In this document: positions 23,574 to 33,687 of the stretch, piece by piece
Layout of the letters: every line of letters begins with the position of its first letter
How positions within the stretch are numbered: the stretch's first letter is position 1
Source of the DNA: an uncultured Polaribacter sp.
GTDB taxonomy: Bacteria; Bacteroidota; Bacteroidia; Flavobacteriales; Flavobacteriaceae
Direction: 5' to 3'
DNA: 64,000 bases
Assembly: GCA_943788045.1 (NCBI GenBank)
Contig: CALSOT010000004.1
Coordinates: forward strand, 186,001 to 250,000
Made by a program: the position numbers and the translations under genes
Notes under the pieces: generated by a model
The model's database searches: none
The model's input: only the letters and a program-made list of their open reading frames with translations
Told to the model about the DNA's origin: nothing

Positions 23574-23918
23574 ATGAAGATTGAAAACACAAAAGCACAG
23601 ATGCGAAAAGGTGTTTTAGAATTCTGCATCTTATCCATTTTAAAAAGTGGAGATGCATATACTTCTGAAATTCTATCTACGCTAAAAAATGCTGAAATGA
23701 TTGTGGTTGAAGGAACCATTTATCCCTTATTAACGCGTTTAAAAAATGCAGGATTATTAACTTATAGATGGGAAGAATCAACATCTGGACCACCAAGAAA
23801 GTACTATGTTTTAACAGAAAATGGAGGCATGTTTCTAAAAGAATTAAGTAAAACATGGAATAATCTAATCAACTCAGTAAACCAAGTAACTAGTAAAAAA
23901 AGAACTACAAATGAATAA
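23574..23918 (+). CDS. PadR family transcriptional regulator
   Basis: MRKGVLEFCILSILKSGDAYTSEILSTLKNAEMIVVEGTIYPLLTRLKNAGLLTYRWEES. Confidence 0.95.
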   Translation: MKIENTKAQMRKGVLEFCILSILKSGDAYTSEILSTLKNAEMIVVEGTIYPLLTRLKNAGLLTYRWEESTSGPPRKYYVLTENGGMFLKELSKTWNNLINSVNQVTSKKRTTNE

Positions 23919-25581
23919 GACTATAAATATAAATTTAGGTGGATTTTTCTTCCATATTGATGAAATAGCTTACCAAAAATTACAAAGATACCTAGAATCT
24001 ATCTCTAGATCTTTAAGTGATGATCCTCAAGGAAAAAACGAAATAATTGCGGACATAGAAGCACGAATTAGTGAATTGTTATCAGAGAAAATTACAGATT
24101 CGAGACAAGTAGTTAATGAGGCTGATATTGATAATATCATTGCTATTATGGGGCAACCTGAAGATTATGCCGACACTGAAGAAGTTTATAACGACGCCAG
24201 CTACTCTTACAAAAGGAACAATACTACTGGTAAAAAATTATTTAGAGATGGCGATGATAAGTTTTTAGGTGGTGTTGCCTCAGGAATTGCACATTATTTT
24301 AACATTGATGTAATCTGGATTCGTTTAGGACTTTTAGCTTTATTTTTTAGTGCAGGTTTTGGTGTACTACTCTATATAATACTTTGGATTCTATTACCTG
24401 AAGCAAAAACAACTGCAGAAAAATTGCAAATGGAAGGTGAACCCGTAAATATTGATAATATTGAAAAAAAAATAAGAGAAGAGTTTAATAATGTTTCTGA
24501 AAACGTAACTGCATTTGCCAGCAAAGCATCTGAAAAATTAAAAGATGGTGCGAATGAGATTTCAGAAAAAATGAATCAGACTTTTTCGGGAAAGACAAAA
24601 AAAAATAACGGTTTACAAGATTTCATCAACACTATAGCAAAGATTATGCTTGTATTTTTTAAAGTGGTTGGTAAACTTATTGGAGCAATATTAATATTTA
24701 TTGCAGCAGCAGTTATTTTATCTCTAATTATTGGAGGGTTTTCTATGGGAAGTTTAGAATGGTTGGGAGTTGCATCTTCTTTTACACATTATCCACCATT
24801 TATGCATGATCCCATTTTACCAAGATGGCTATTAACTTTATGTATATTCTTACTAATAGGTATTCCGTTTTTGATTTTATTTATCTTAGGACTACGAATT
24901 TTATCAAGTAATGTTCGTAAAATGAACAAACCAACTTCACTCACACTTTTAGGTATTTGGATAGTTTGTTTATTTGCATTAATTTTTACAGGTATAGACT
25001 TTGGCACATCTCACTCAAACTATGGAGATACTTCAGAGAGAACTGAGTTAAACCTATTTCCTAAAGATACTTTAACTTTAAAAATGGTTAATGATGATAA
25101 CATCTATTTTCGTCATAATTTAATACAAACTTCAGAAACAGAAGAAGTTGAAATTGACGGTATAACAATGACTTATGCCAGTAATATTAAAGTTGATGTT
25201 AGAAAAAGCACAACTAATAAAAATTATTTTATTGTTCAGAAAGAATCAAAAGGAAAGTCTAAAAGCCAAGCAAAGGAGAATGCAAACGAAATTAATTACA
25301 ACTTCGAAATTATAGAAAATACAATAATTTTAGATGCATACTTTTTATCTGAATATAAAAACTTCTGGAAAGATGAGGAAATAAATATCATTTTTTATGT
25401 CTCAAAAGATATTACCATCTTTTTTGATAATTCAATCAAAAATTTCTTGAATGACGTAGAAAATGAAACGGACATCTACGATAAAGAAATGGTTAATCAT
25501 CATTTTATAATGACGAATAAAACATTAAAATGCACAGATTGTGTTGATGAATTAGAAGGTAATGAAAAAGAAAGTATTTAA
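23911..25581 (+). CDS. PspC domain-containing membrane protein
   Basis: KKLFRDGDDKFLGGVASGIAHYFNIDVIWIRLGLL PspC motif; multiple TM segments; overlaps PadR gene by 8 nt. Confidence 0.92.
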   Translation: MNKTININLGGFFFHIDEIAYQKLQRYLESISRSLSDDPQGKNEIIADIEARISELLSEKITDSRQVVNEADIDNIIAIMGQPEDYADTEEVYNDASYSYKRNNTTGKKLFRDGDDKFLGGVASGIAHYFNIDVIWIRLGLLALFFSAGFGVLLYIILWILLPEAKTTAEKLQMEGEPVNIDNIEKKIREEFNNVSENVTAFASKASEKLKDGANEISEKMNQTFSGKTKKNNGLQDFINTIAKIMLVFFKVVGKLIGAILIFIAAAVILSLIIGGFSMGSLEWLGVASSFTHYPPFMHDPILPRWLLTLCIFLLIGIPFLILFILGLRILSSNVRKMNKPTSLTLLGIWIVCLFALIFTGIDFGTSHSNYGDTSERTELNLFPKDTLTLKMVNDDNIYFRHNLIQTSETEEVEIDGITMTYASNIKVDVRKSTTNKNYFIVQKESKGKSKSQAKENANEINYNFEIIENTIILDAYFLSEYKNFWKDEEINIIFYVSKDITIFFDNSIKNFLNDVENETDIYDKEMVNHHFIMTNKTLKCTDCVDELEGNEKESI

Positions 25582-25675
25582 TACAATTCAAACATAAAAA
25601 CCAAAAATAAAATAACCTCCTTTAGATTTTAAGCGTCTAATAAATGACATTTATGAACTAACTAAAACCAAACTC

Positions 25676-26401
25676 ATGAAAAATTCAATATCAAAAATTA
25701 TAGCAATTCTATTTTTAGGAACCATTTTTGCATCCTGCAGTGCTGAAATGTTTAATAGCGTAAATGGAAACAGAAATGTAGTTACGAAAAATAGAAAAAC
25801 ATCTAATAAGTTTAACGGAATTAAAGTAAGTACTGGCATTGATTTGCATTTAAACCAAGGATCTAAAAACAAAGTAACTGTAGAGGCTGATGAAAACTTG
25901 CACGATATTATTATTACCGAAGTAAAAGATGGTGTTTTAAAAATATATTCAGAGAAAAGTATCTGGAAAGCAAAAGCGAGAAAAGTATATGTTACTATTA
26001 AAGACTTAACGCTTTTGAAAGCAACAAGTGGCAGCAATGTTTACGGAAAAGGAATCATTAAAACGAATGAAATTTCCATTTCATCAACAAGTGGTGCAGA
26101 TATAAGAATTACTGTAAATGCTACAAGTGTAGAAACGAATTCTACTAGTGGTTCTGATATTAGCATTGCAGGAACAACGATTAATCATGCCTCTAATGCT
26201 ACAAGTGGTTCTTCTATAGATGCTTATGGGTTAGAAAGTGAAAATGTAATTGTAAATGCAACAAGTGGCGCCGATATCAATATATACGCTTCAAAAAAAT
26301 TAGATGCTAAAGCCAATAGTGGCGCAGATATTGATTTTAAAGGAAATCCGAAATACGTAAATAAAACTTCTTCCTCAGGAGGAGATATCTCTAAAATATA
26401 A
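25676..26401 (+). CDS. Head GIN / DUF2807 lipoprotein
   Basis: Lipobox FASCSAE; FNGIKVSTGIDLHLNQGSKNKVTVEAD; repeated TSG(A/S)DI motifs. Confidence 0.9.
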   Translation: MKNSISKIIAILFLGTIFASCSAEMFNSVNGNRNVVTKNRKTSNKFNGIKVSTGIDLHLNQGSKNKVTVEADENLHDIIITEVKDGVLKIYSEKSIWKAKARKVYVTIKDLTLLKATSGSNVYGKGIIKTNEISISSTSGADIRITVNATSVETNSTSGSDISIAGTTINHASNATSGSSIDAYGLESENVIVNATSGADINIYASKKLDAKANSGADIDFKGNPKYVNKTSSSGGDISKI

Positions 26402-26500
26402 ATTCATAAAATTACCAATCAACAAAAAAATATACTTCTTGAAGTTGGAAACAACCTCAATATATTAATAGAAGCCAACACAATAATTCACTCACCAAAT

Positions 26501-27004
26501 ATGAATTCATTTTTAGAACCTTTTAAAAATTCATTTATTTTTAAAGTAATCCTATTTATTGCAATGTTCTTTTACAACTATGTTTTAAATGCGCAAGTAA
26601 ATGAAATCCCTAAATACCAAGCATCAAACACAGCGCTTCATAAAGAAATTTTAAAAATGGATAGCATCTATTTTACAGCTTACAATACGTGTAATATTAA
26701 AACCCAGGCCTCAATTTATGCTGATGATCTTGAGTTTTTTCATGACAAAGGAGGTTTATCAACTGATAAAAAAGCTCTTTTAGAAGCGTTAAAAAAAAAT
26801 ATTTGTAATAAAGTAACAAGATCATTAATTAAAGGAAGTGTAGAAGTGTATCCTATACATGACTATGGTGCAATTCAAATTGGTTATCATAAATTTTATA
26901 ATAAACAAGAGCCAAATACGAAATCTATACCTAGTAAGTTTATTGTAATTTGGAAAAAAGAAGATAAACAGTGGAAAATAACGAAAGTTATTAGCCTTCA
27001 TTAA
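26501..27004 (+). CDS. SnoaL/DUF4440-like (NTF2 fold) secreted protein
   Basis: ILKMDSIYFTAYNTCNIKTQASIYADDLEFFHDKGG; KFIVIWKKEDKQWKITKVISLH. Confidence 0.85.
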   Translation: MNSFLEPFKNSFIFKVILFIAMFFYNYVLNAQVNEIPKYQASNTALHKEILKMDSIYFTAYNTCNIKTQASIYADDLEFFHDKGGLSTDKKALLEALKKNICNKVTRSLIKGSVEVYPIHDYGAIQIGYHKFYNKQEPNTKSIPSKFIVIWKKEDKQWKITKVISLH

Positions 27005-27075
27005 AACATATTAAATTTTATTAGAAAGCTAACTTCTAATATTAGTGCTAATACTTGGTTTTATTAGTTTACTTG

Positions 27076-27114
27076 GTAAGCCGTCGTTTTCTATAAAACG
27101 GCGCTTACTTTTTT
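27076..27114 (+). terminator. Intrinsic terminator after the PadR-PspC cluster
   Basis: GTAAGC...CGTTTT-CTAT-AAAACG...GCTTAC followed by TTTTTT. Confidence 0.7.
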
Positions 27115-27230
27115 AAGTTAAGATTCTTTCTTCACTTGAAAAAAAGAGAACTTTGCTAACTAAGTTTATTAAACATTAAATTTTTGTATAAACTTTATTA
27201 AATTAGAGAACCTAAAATATACAAAACAAA

Positions 27231-27260
27231 AAAATCTCAAGTCAATACTTGAGATTTTTT
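27231..27260 (-). terminator. Bidirectional intrinsic terminator
   Basis: AAAATCTCAAG-TCAATA-CTTGAGATTTTTT. Confidence 0.75.
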
Positions 27261-27278
27261 ATGATAAAGAAAAAGCTA

Positions 27279-27887
27279 TTATTTTATAACTTTTATAGAA
27301 CAACCAATTGCCCTTGTTTCTGTTTTTATTGGTTTTTTACCAGCTAATAAAGCATCTAAAACATCTTCTACATATTTTTCAGTAACCTTACCTGGATTTC
27401 TAGAACTATTGTCTATTGCACCAATATATTCAACTTTCATCGCTTTCTTGCTTACAATATAAACATGTGGAGTTTTAGTTGCTCCGAATTTTGGATATAC
27501 TTTTTGGCCTTCATCAAACAAATAAGGAAAAGTAAACCCTTTTTCTGAAGCACGAACCTTCATATCTTTAAAACTATCTCCTCTCGATGCTTTTGGGTCA
27601 TTTGGATTTATTGCTATTACAGGAAAACCTAATGGACTATACTTTTTATCTAAAGCAATTATTCTGTCTTCATTTGCTACTGAATAAGGACACTTATTAC
27701 AAGTAAATATAATCACAAATCCTTTTGCATCAGTATAGTCTGATAACGAAACCATTTTATTATCAATGTTTTTTAACTTAAAATCTTCTATGGTATCACC
27801 AACTTTATAACCTTTAATTAGCTTGGTCGAAAATGCTGCTGTTGTTGCAGCTATTAATAGTAGTAAAATTGTTTTTTTAAAATTCAT
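27279..27887 (-). CDS. Thioredoxin-like / redoxin family secreted protein
   Basis: VIIFTCNKCPYSVANEDRIIALDKKY, KTPHVYIVS. Confidence 0.9.
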   Translation of the reverse strand: MNFKKTILLLLIAATTAAFSTKLIKGYKVGDTIEDFKLKNIDNKMVSLSDYTDAKGFVIIFTCNKCPYSVANEDRIIALDKKYSPLGFPVIAINPNDPKASRGDSFKDMKVRASEKGFTFPYLFDEGQKVYPKFGATKTPHVYIVSKKAMKVEYIGAIDNSSRNPGKVTEKYVEDVLDALLAGKKPIKTETRAIGCSIKVIK

Positions 27888-27906
27888 AATACGCTTTTTT
27901 TAAAAT

Positions 27907-28413
27907 TTATAATAAAGTTTTTAATTCCGTTTCTAATAACTCATAATCAAAAGATTGTTCATAGAACTTTCTTCCTTTAGAACTATAAATTAAGGTAGCA
28001 GGTATGGCTCCAGACCATGCAGAATCTATTTCTTTTATCCAAGCATCTTCATTTACATCATCCAATAAAATCACTTTAGATTGTAAGTTCTTTTTGTTGA
28101 TAAAAGGAAGTAATCTTTTTTCTACTTGTTTAGGAAAATCTAAACTCACCAAAATGACTTCCACGTTTTTAGCAGCATATTCTTTGTTTAATTTTTCGAA
28201 TGCAGGTAATTCTTTAACACAGGGTGCACACCAAGTTGCCCAAAAATTAATTACATAGGTTTTACCATCTTGTCTCTCGAGCATTGGTTTTAGCTCTTTG
28301 TATGAATAAGACTTTACTGAGGTTACTGTTTTAGGAGCATCTTTTACAGCTTCTTTTTTACAAGAAAACAAAAGCGGTACAAAGAATAACACATATATAT
28401 ATTTTTTTATCAT
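27907..28413 (-). CDS. TlpA-like thiol-disulfide oxidoreductase lipoprotein
   Basis: Lipobox LFSCKK; VINFWATWCAPCVKELPAFEKLN. Confidence 0.93.
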   Translation of the reverse strand: MIKKYIYVLFFVPLLFSCKKEAVKDAPKTVTSVKSYSYKELKPMLERQDGKTYVINFWATWCAPCVKELPAFEKLNKEYAAKNVEVILVSLDFPKQVEKRLLPFINKKNLQSKVILLDDVNEDAWIKEIDSAWSGAIPATLIYSSKGRKFYEQSFDYELLETELKTLL

Positions 28414-28470
28414 GTTTTAAAATTACAAAGAAGATATGCCATTAGAAAACAATTAACTCATTCTTAACAA

Positions 28471-28507
28471 AAAAGCCTCATAAAAATAAGTTTATGAGGC
28501 TTTTTTA
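28471..28507 (-). terminator. Bidirectional intrinsic terminator
   Basis: AAAAGCCTCATAAA-AATAAG-TTTATGAGGCTTTTTT. Confidence 0.75.
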
Positions 28508-28524
28508 AAATTATTTAAGATTTT

Positions 28525-29307
28525 CTAGCAGAAAATTTCATTTAAAATTTTTGCTAACCGAATTCCCCCTATTTGTAGTTGACTTCTGAGAGTTTCCATA
28601 TGATCATAGGAATATCTATATTTTAAATTATCCCCTATTTGCGCAGAATTATATACTTCTTTTGTAAGTTGATGAACTTCATCAACCCAATCTTCAATGG
28701 TTCCTTTTTTGATAGATTCAATTTGTTCTTTTGATAAATCACTTGAATTTTTAGCCAATTCTATGTAACTCATATTCCATTCTTCAATCATTTTTGAATC
28801 CCAAACAGTATGTAAATTTGTTCCTTTACCAAACCATTGCACTTGTATCGTATTTCCTCCTTTATCCTCCTTTTGTCCTATATGTAATGGCTGATGTAAA
28901 TCTCCGACAAAATGGACTAACATTTTTAAATAAAACACCTTGTCTTCTTTAGCACTATTCTCGTCTTTTAAAACCTGAATACATTTATTTATTCCTGTTA
29001 CTAAATCTCCTTTAGGATTTTTTTCTGCATCAGCATATTTTTGATTCAGATCCATATTTACATAATGCCAAGAATAAAATTCATTGAATTTTTTATCAGA
29101 TTTTATTTGATCTGCAAAAGTTGAAACAAAAGCTAAACTCTGTCCATTTAACAATTTATCAATTTTTCTTTTTGCTTTTTTAGTTAAGTGCTTCTCTGCA
29201 ATTTCACCTGTAGTTCTGTGTCCTGTTGGCCCCCAAAACTCAACATTTGCCTCAGATAAATTTGATAGAAACAGAAACGAGAACATTAAAAATAATTTAA
29301 TTTTCAT
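28525..29307 (-). CDS. S1/P1 nuclease
   Basis: WGPTGHRTTGEIAEKHL, MLVHFVGDLHQPLHIG, GGNTIQVQWFGKGTNLHTVWDS. Confidence 0.95.
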   Translation of the reverse strand: MKIKLFLMFSFLFLSNLSEANVEFWGPTGHRTTGEIAEKHLTKKAKRKIDKLLNGQSLAFVSTFADQIKSDKKFNEFYSWHYVNMDLNQKYADAEKNPKGDLVTGINKCIQVLKDENSAKEDKVFYLKMLVHFVGDLHQPLHIGQKEDKGGNTIQVQWFGKGTNLHTVWDSKMIEEWNMSYIELAKNSSDLSKEQIESIKKGTIEDWVDEVHQLTKEVYNSAQIGDNLKYRYSYDHMETLRSQLQIGGIRLAKILNEIFC

Positions 29308-29428
29308 CTGTAAATAATATTATTGATTCTTAGCTAATGTATAAAATAAATCTTGAAAAATTTATAATCATAAAAAAAATAAACCTATATTTGTGATATC
29401 ATTTTAATATCATAATAAAACAAAATAT

Positions 29429-30289
29429 ATGAAAGAAGAAAAAATTATTAAACCAGCAAATGGTTATTTAATGTTATTAATAGTTCTAATACTATTTTTT
29501 GGGGGAATTGCATTTACAATAATAAAGGAAACACCTATTTACCTAATTACCACGCTTTTTGGTTTCTTTGGTTTCTTTGGTTTTATTCTTGTTAACCCAA
29601 ATACTTCTAAAGTCATTTTATTATTTGGTAAATATATAGGAACTATAAAAGACAATGGTTTGTATTGGGCGAATCCATTATTTAGAAAAAAAGCAATTTC
29701 ATTAAGAGCAAGTAATTTTGATAGTGAACGTTTAAAAGTAAATGATAAACTAGGAAACCCTATTATGATTTCTACTATTTTAGTATGGAGAGTAACAGAT
29801 ACATATAAAGCCGCTTTTGATGTTGATAATTTTGAAAACTTTGTACGCGTACAAACAGATGCTGCCGTAAGAAAATTGGCAAGTATGTACCCTTATGACA
29901 ATTTTGCTGATGAAGGTTCTGATGAAGATATTACTTTAAGATCTAGTGTAAACGAAGTCTCTGAAGCGTTAGAAAAAGAAATTGATGAACGTTTATCTAT
30001 TGCGGGCATAGAAGTTTTGGAAGCTAGAATTGGATATTTAGCATATGCACAAGAAATAGCTTCTGCAATGTTAAAAAGACAACAAGCTACAGCAATTGTT
30101 GCGGCAAGACATAAAATTGTAGAAGGTGCAGTAAGTATGGTTGAAATGGCTTTAGAGGAATTAAGTAAAAAAAATATAGTTGATTTAGATGATGAACGCA
30201 AAGCCGCTATGGTTAGCAATTTAATGGTTATTTTATGTGGGGACAAAGAAGCTTCACCTGTTTTAAATACCGGAACTTTAAGTCATTAA
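29429..30289 (+). CDS. SPFH/band-7 domain-containing protein
   Basis: N-terminal TM segments, KVILLFGKYIGTIKDNGLYWANPLFRKKAISLR, QQATAIVAARHKIVEGAVSMVEMAL. Confidence 0.93.
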   Translation: MKEEKIIKPANGYLMLLIVLILFFGGIAFTIIKETPIYLITTLFGFFGFFGFILVNPNTSKVILLFGKYIGTIKDNGLYWANPLFRKKAISLRASNFDSERLKVNDKLGNPIMISTILVWRVTDTYKAAFDVDNFENFVRVQTDAAVRKLASMYPYDNFADEGSDEDITLRSSVNEVSEALEKEIDERLSIAGIEVLEARIGYLAYAQEIASAMLKRQQATAIVAARHKIVEGAVSMVEMALEELSKKNIVDLDDERKAAMVSNLMVILCGDKEASPVLNTGTLSH

Positions 30290-30307
30290 TCTCACATACA
30301 AAAAACA

Positions 30308-30466
30308 ATGAAAGAATATAAAGTAGTACATCCTAAATTAGGATTTAGAAATAGAAGTCAGAATTTTGAAGACCTATTAAACCAATATGGAAGAGAAGGA
30401 TGGAATGTAAATTATATTGCCCCAGGTTGGGCCAATATAGTTTTAGAAAGAGAAAAAAACAGGTAA
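30308..30466 (+). CDS. Small DUF4177-like protein (52 aa)
   Basis: MKEYKVVHPKLGFRNRSQNFEDLLNQYGREGWNVNYIAPGWANIVLEREKNR; below ORF-track cut-off; sits between SPFH gene and next ORF. Confidence 0.75.
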   Translation: MKEYKVVHPKLGFRNRSQNFEDLLNQYGREGWNVNYIAPGWANIVLEREKNR

Positions 30467-30467
30467 C

Positions 30468-30968
30468 ATGAAAGTTTTTAAGGAAGAACAGCGTTTTAGA
30501 CAAATTTGGTTGATTATCATATTAGTCATTAGTACAGTTATTCCAATAACTAAAGTATTACAAAAACACTTTACAGAAAACAAAACCATATCTACAAAAG
30601 AATTTACAGCAATACTTGTTGTTATTGTGGTTTCTATTTTGATACTATTTTTCTTTAAATTAAAAACAAAAATTGATGAAAAAGGAATTCATTATCAATT
30701 TTCTCCTTTTCATTTTTCAATGAAATTAATTCCTTGGAATCAAATTACTAAAGCGGGAATTAGAACGTATTTTCCCATAAGTGAATTTGGAGGATGGGGA
30801 TTAAAAGGAGGATTCTTTTTTAATAAAGGAAGAGGAAAAGCAATTAATGTATCAGGAAATATTGGTGTTCAGTTAATTCTTAAAAATGGAGATAAATTAT
30901 TAATAGGAACGCAAAAAAAGGAAGAGGCTCTTAGAGTTTTAGAGACCTATAAAAACAAATTAATATAA
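30468..30968 (+). CDS. Two-TM membrane protein with PH-like C-terminal domain, hypothetical
   Basis: Two hydrophobic helices then IPWNQITKAGIRTYFPISEFGGWGLKGGFFFNKGRGKAINVSGNIGVQLILKNGDKLLIGTQKKEE. Confidence 0.7.
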   Translation: MKVFKEEQRFRQIWLIIILVISTVIPITKVLQKHFTENKTISTKEFTAILVVIVVSILILFFFKLKTKIDEKGIHYQFSPFHFSMKLIPWNQITKAGIRTYFPISEFGGWGLKGGFFFNKGRGKAINVSGNIGVQLILKNGDKLLIGTQKKEEALRVLETYKNKLI

Positions 30969-31180
30969 TCCGGATGCCAATTTATATAGTTATCTCAATT
31001 TCGGGAATTACAGTTTCCTTTACATAAATAAATTTGAATAAATTTTGGTAATAAATGAAAATATTGAGCTTTCTAGTATATTAGTATTTAAACAAAAAGA
31101 CATCCTATATTTAAAAACAAGATTTGGAATATCAAAAAAAACTAACAGCAATCATCTAAAATTTCGTTAACCAATAAAAT

Positions 31181-31345
31181 ATGGCTAAGAAAAAAGCATT
31201 TGCATTACGTATTAATGAAGACATGATTAAAGCAATTGAAAAATGGGCTTCAGACGAATTTCGTTCTACCAATGGACAAATCGAATGGATGTTAATGCAG
31301 TCTCTTAAAAATGCGAAAAGAGAACCTAAAAAGAAAGATGAGTAA
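31181..31345 (+). CDS. Arc-family (ribbon-helix-helix) small DNA-binding-like protein (54 aa)
   Basis: MAKKKAFALRINEDMIKAIEKWASDEFRSTNGQIEWMLMQSLKNAKREPKKKDE. Confidence 0.8.
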   Translation: MAKKKAFALRINEDMIKAIEKWASDEFRSTNGQIEWMLMQSLKNAKREPKKKDE

Positions 31346-31584
31346 ACTTTTAATGAAAATTCGATTCATAAAACAACTTATACTTTAGGAGAATAATAGT
31401 TTTTCATAACCGATAACTTCAGAAATATAATTATAAGGTTTACATAAAACCAATTACCAAAAACAGAATTGATAACGGATTTATTCAAAATATTTTGAAA
31501 AATTAAAACTAAAATTAAGTTATTTTTACAAAAATTCTTCTAATAAAGTCTTTACAAAATTCAATAAATAAAAACATTTCAAAT

Positions 31585-32892
31585 ATGACTGAACCAACTT
31601 TTACTAATGATGCTATTGTTTTTGGAATCCTTATGTTATCGCTAGGATTGGTGTTCTACACAGAAAACAAAACTAGTGGATTTTGGCATAAGTTCTACAA
31701 AATTGTTCCAGGTTTATTTATGGCTTATTTTATACCTGCAATTTTTACAACCTTAGGAATTATATCCCCCGAATGGGAAACTATAAATACAGCGGGAAAA
31801 GCTATGCCTGGTAAATCACAACTTTATTATGTTGCTAGTCGTTTTTTATTACCTGCAGCTTTAGTATTAATGACTTTAAGTATTGATTTAAAAGCTATTT
31901 TCAATCTTGGTTCTAAGGCTTTAATTATGTTTTTTACAGGAACTGTAGGAATTATAATTGGTGGTCCGATTGCTATTTTATTAATTTCAATTTTCTCGCC
32001 AGAAACTGTTGGTGGTGCCGATTTTAATGCAGTTTGGAGAGGTCTTTCTACACTTGCAGGAAGTTGGATTGGGGGTGGAGCAAACCAAACTGCGATGCTA
32101 GAAATTTACCAATACAACCCTCAAAAGTATGGAGGAATGATTTTTGTTGATATCGTTATTGCCAATATTTGGATGGCCATTTTACTAATAGGAATTGGTA
32201 AAAAAGATAAAATTAATAAATGGCTAGGTGCAGACACAACGACCATTGAACAATTAAAAGAAAAAGTGTCTAGCTTTTCTAAAAAGACAAAAAGAAACCC
32301 TTCTTTAACCGATTTAATGATCATGTTAGCAATCGCTTTTGGAACAGTTGGTTTGGGGCATTTTGCAGCTACTCGTTTAAGTGCGCTCTTTGAAAAATTA
32401 GTAAACAATATACAATCTGAAACATGGCGAAATATCTTTACATTTTTAGGTTCTAGTTTCTTTTGGTTAATTAGTATTTCTACCATTGTAGCAATAATAT
32501 TATCTTTTACAAAAGCAAAAAACTATGAAGGTGCTGGAGCGAGTAAATTGGGGAGCGTATTTATTTATATTCTAGTAGCAACTATTGGAATGAAAATGGA
32601 TTTAGCAATGATTTTTGACAATTTAGGATTAATTGCTATTGGTGCTGTTTGGATGACAATACATGCAGCATTATTAATTTTAGTTGCCAAACTTATTAAA
32701 GCTCCGTATTTTTTCCTCGCAGTAGGAAGTCAGGCTAATGTTGGAGGAGCTGCTTCTGCTCCAATTGTAGCACAAGCTTTTCATCCCTCATTGGCAACTG
32801 TTGGTGTTTTATTAGCTGTTTTGGGATATGCAATAGGAACTGTAGGAGCCATTCTATGTACTATTTTGTTAGAATTATCAGCAACTCTTTAA
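31585..32892 (+). CDS. DUF819 family membrane protein
   Basis: GLSTLAGSWIGGGANQTAMLE, VGSQANVGGAASAPIVAQAFHPSLATVGVLLAVLGYAIGT. Confidence 0.93.
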   Translation: MTEPTFTNDAIVFGILMLSLGLVFYTENKTSGFWHKFYKIVPGLFMAYFIPAIFTTLGIISPEWETINTAGKAMPGKSQLYYVASRFLLPAALVLMTLSIDLKAIFNLGSKALIMFFTGTVGIIIGGPIAILLISIFSPETVGGADFNAVWRGLSTLAGSWIGGGANQTAMLEIYQYNPQKYGGMIFVDIVIANIWMAILLIGIGKKDKINKWLGADTTTIEQLKEKVSSFSKKTKRNPSLTDLMIMLAIAFGTVGLGHFAATRLSALFEKLVNNIQSETWRNIFTFLGSSFFWLISISTIVAIILSFTKAKNYEGAGASKLGSVFIYILVATIGMKMDLAMIFDNLGLIAIGAVWMTIHAALLILVAKLIKAPYFFLAVGSQANVGGAASAPIVAQAFHPSLATVGVLLAVLGYAIGTVGAILCTILLELSATL

Positions 32893-32932
32893 ATAAAAAT
32901 CAGCATATTTGCATACCAAAATTTTAGTTTAC

Positions 32933-33637
32933 ATGAAGAAAATTATTGCTACCGTTGCATTATTAATTTTAGTAATTGCTTGCAATTCTAAAGAAGAAGG
33001 AAATATGATTGTTCAAGGAACAATTAAAGGATTAAAAAAAGGAACTCTGTACCTACAAAAAATGAAGGATACAGCCCTGGTTTCTGTTGATTCGATTGCT
33101 TTATTAGGCAATGAGAAATTTACATTAACTGATAATGTGGATTCTCCAGTTTTATACTATTTAACTTTTGACGGAAACACAACGAACAAAAGAATTTTAT
33201 TTTTCGGTGAAAAAGGAACAATAACTATTAATGATAAAGTTGATAAATTTGGTTTTAACCCCGAAATCTCTGGATCTAAAAATCAAGAAATCTTAGATCA
33301 ATACACAAAAATTAGAAAAAGGTTTCAAAATGAGCGTTTAGAGTTTATCAAAAAAGATTTTGATGCAAAGAAAGCCAATAACGAAGCTTTAGTCATTCAA
33401 TTAGAAAAAGATTACAAACAACTAACCAAAAGAAAAGTTTTATTTACTACTAATTTTGCAATTACACATGCAAATACAGTGGTATCGCCATATATCGCTC
33501 TTACAGAAATGTATGATGCAAGCATAAAAATGTTAGATACTGTAAACAATTCTCTATCTGATAAAGTGAAAAAATCAGATTACGGAAAACGTTTACAGGA
33601 ATATCTTGATAACATCAAAACAAAAGAGCAAAAATAA
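32933..33637 (+). CDS. DUF4369 domain-containing lipoprotein
   Basis: MKKIIATVALLILVIACNSKEEGNMIVQGTIKGLKKGTLYLQKMKD; ATG at 32933 preferred over TTG at 32909. Confidence 0.87.
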   Translation: MKKIIATVALLILVIACNSKEEGNMIVQGTIKGLKKGTLYLQKMKDTALVSVDSIALLGNEKFTLTDNVDSPVLYYLTFDGNTTNKRILFFGEKGTITINDKVDKFGFNPEISGSKNQEILDQYTKIRKRFQNERLEFIKKDFDAKKANNEALVIQLEKDYKQLTKRKVLFTTNFAITHANTVVSPYIALTEMYDASIKMLDTVNNSLSDKVKKSDYGKRLQEYLDNIKTKEQK

Positions 33638-33660
33638 TTTTCATAAATGATTATTAAAAA

Positions 33661-33687
33661 AAGCCGAGCCATTGCTTGGCTTTTTTC
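33661..33687 (+). terminator. Intrinsic terminator
   Basis: AAGCCGAGC-CATT-GCTTGGCTT TTTT. Confidence 0.75.

Noticed and set aside
26030-26400. DNA repeat array in the DUF2807 gene
   Set aside because: Repeats reflect the TSG(A/S)DI beta-helix protein motif common to this family, not a DNA-level repeat element.
29561-29590. Tandem repeat ggtttcttt in the SPFH gene (phase-variable repeat?)
   Set aside because: Only about two and a half 9-bp units, in frame (GFFGFFGF); too short to call a contingency locus.
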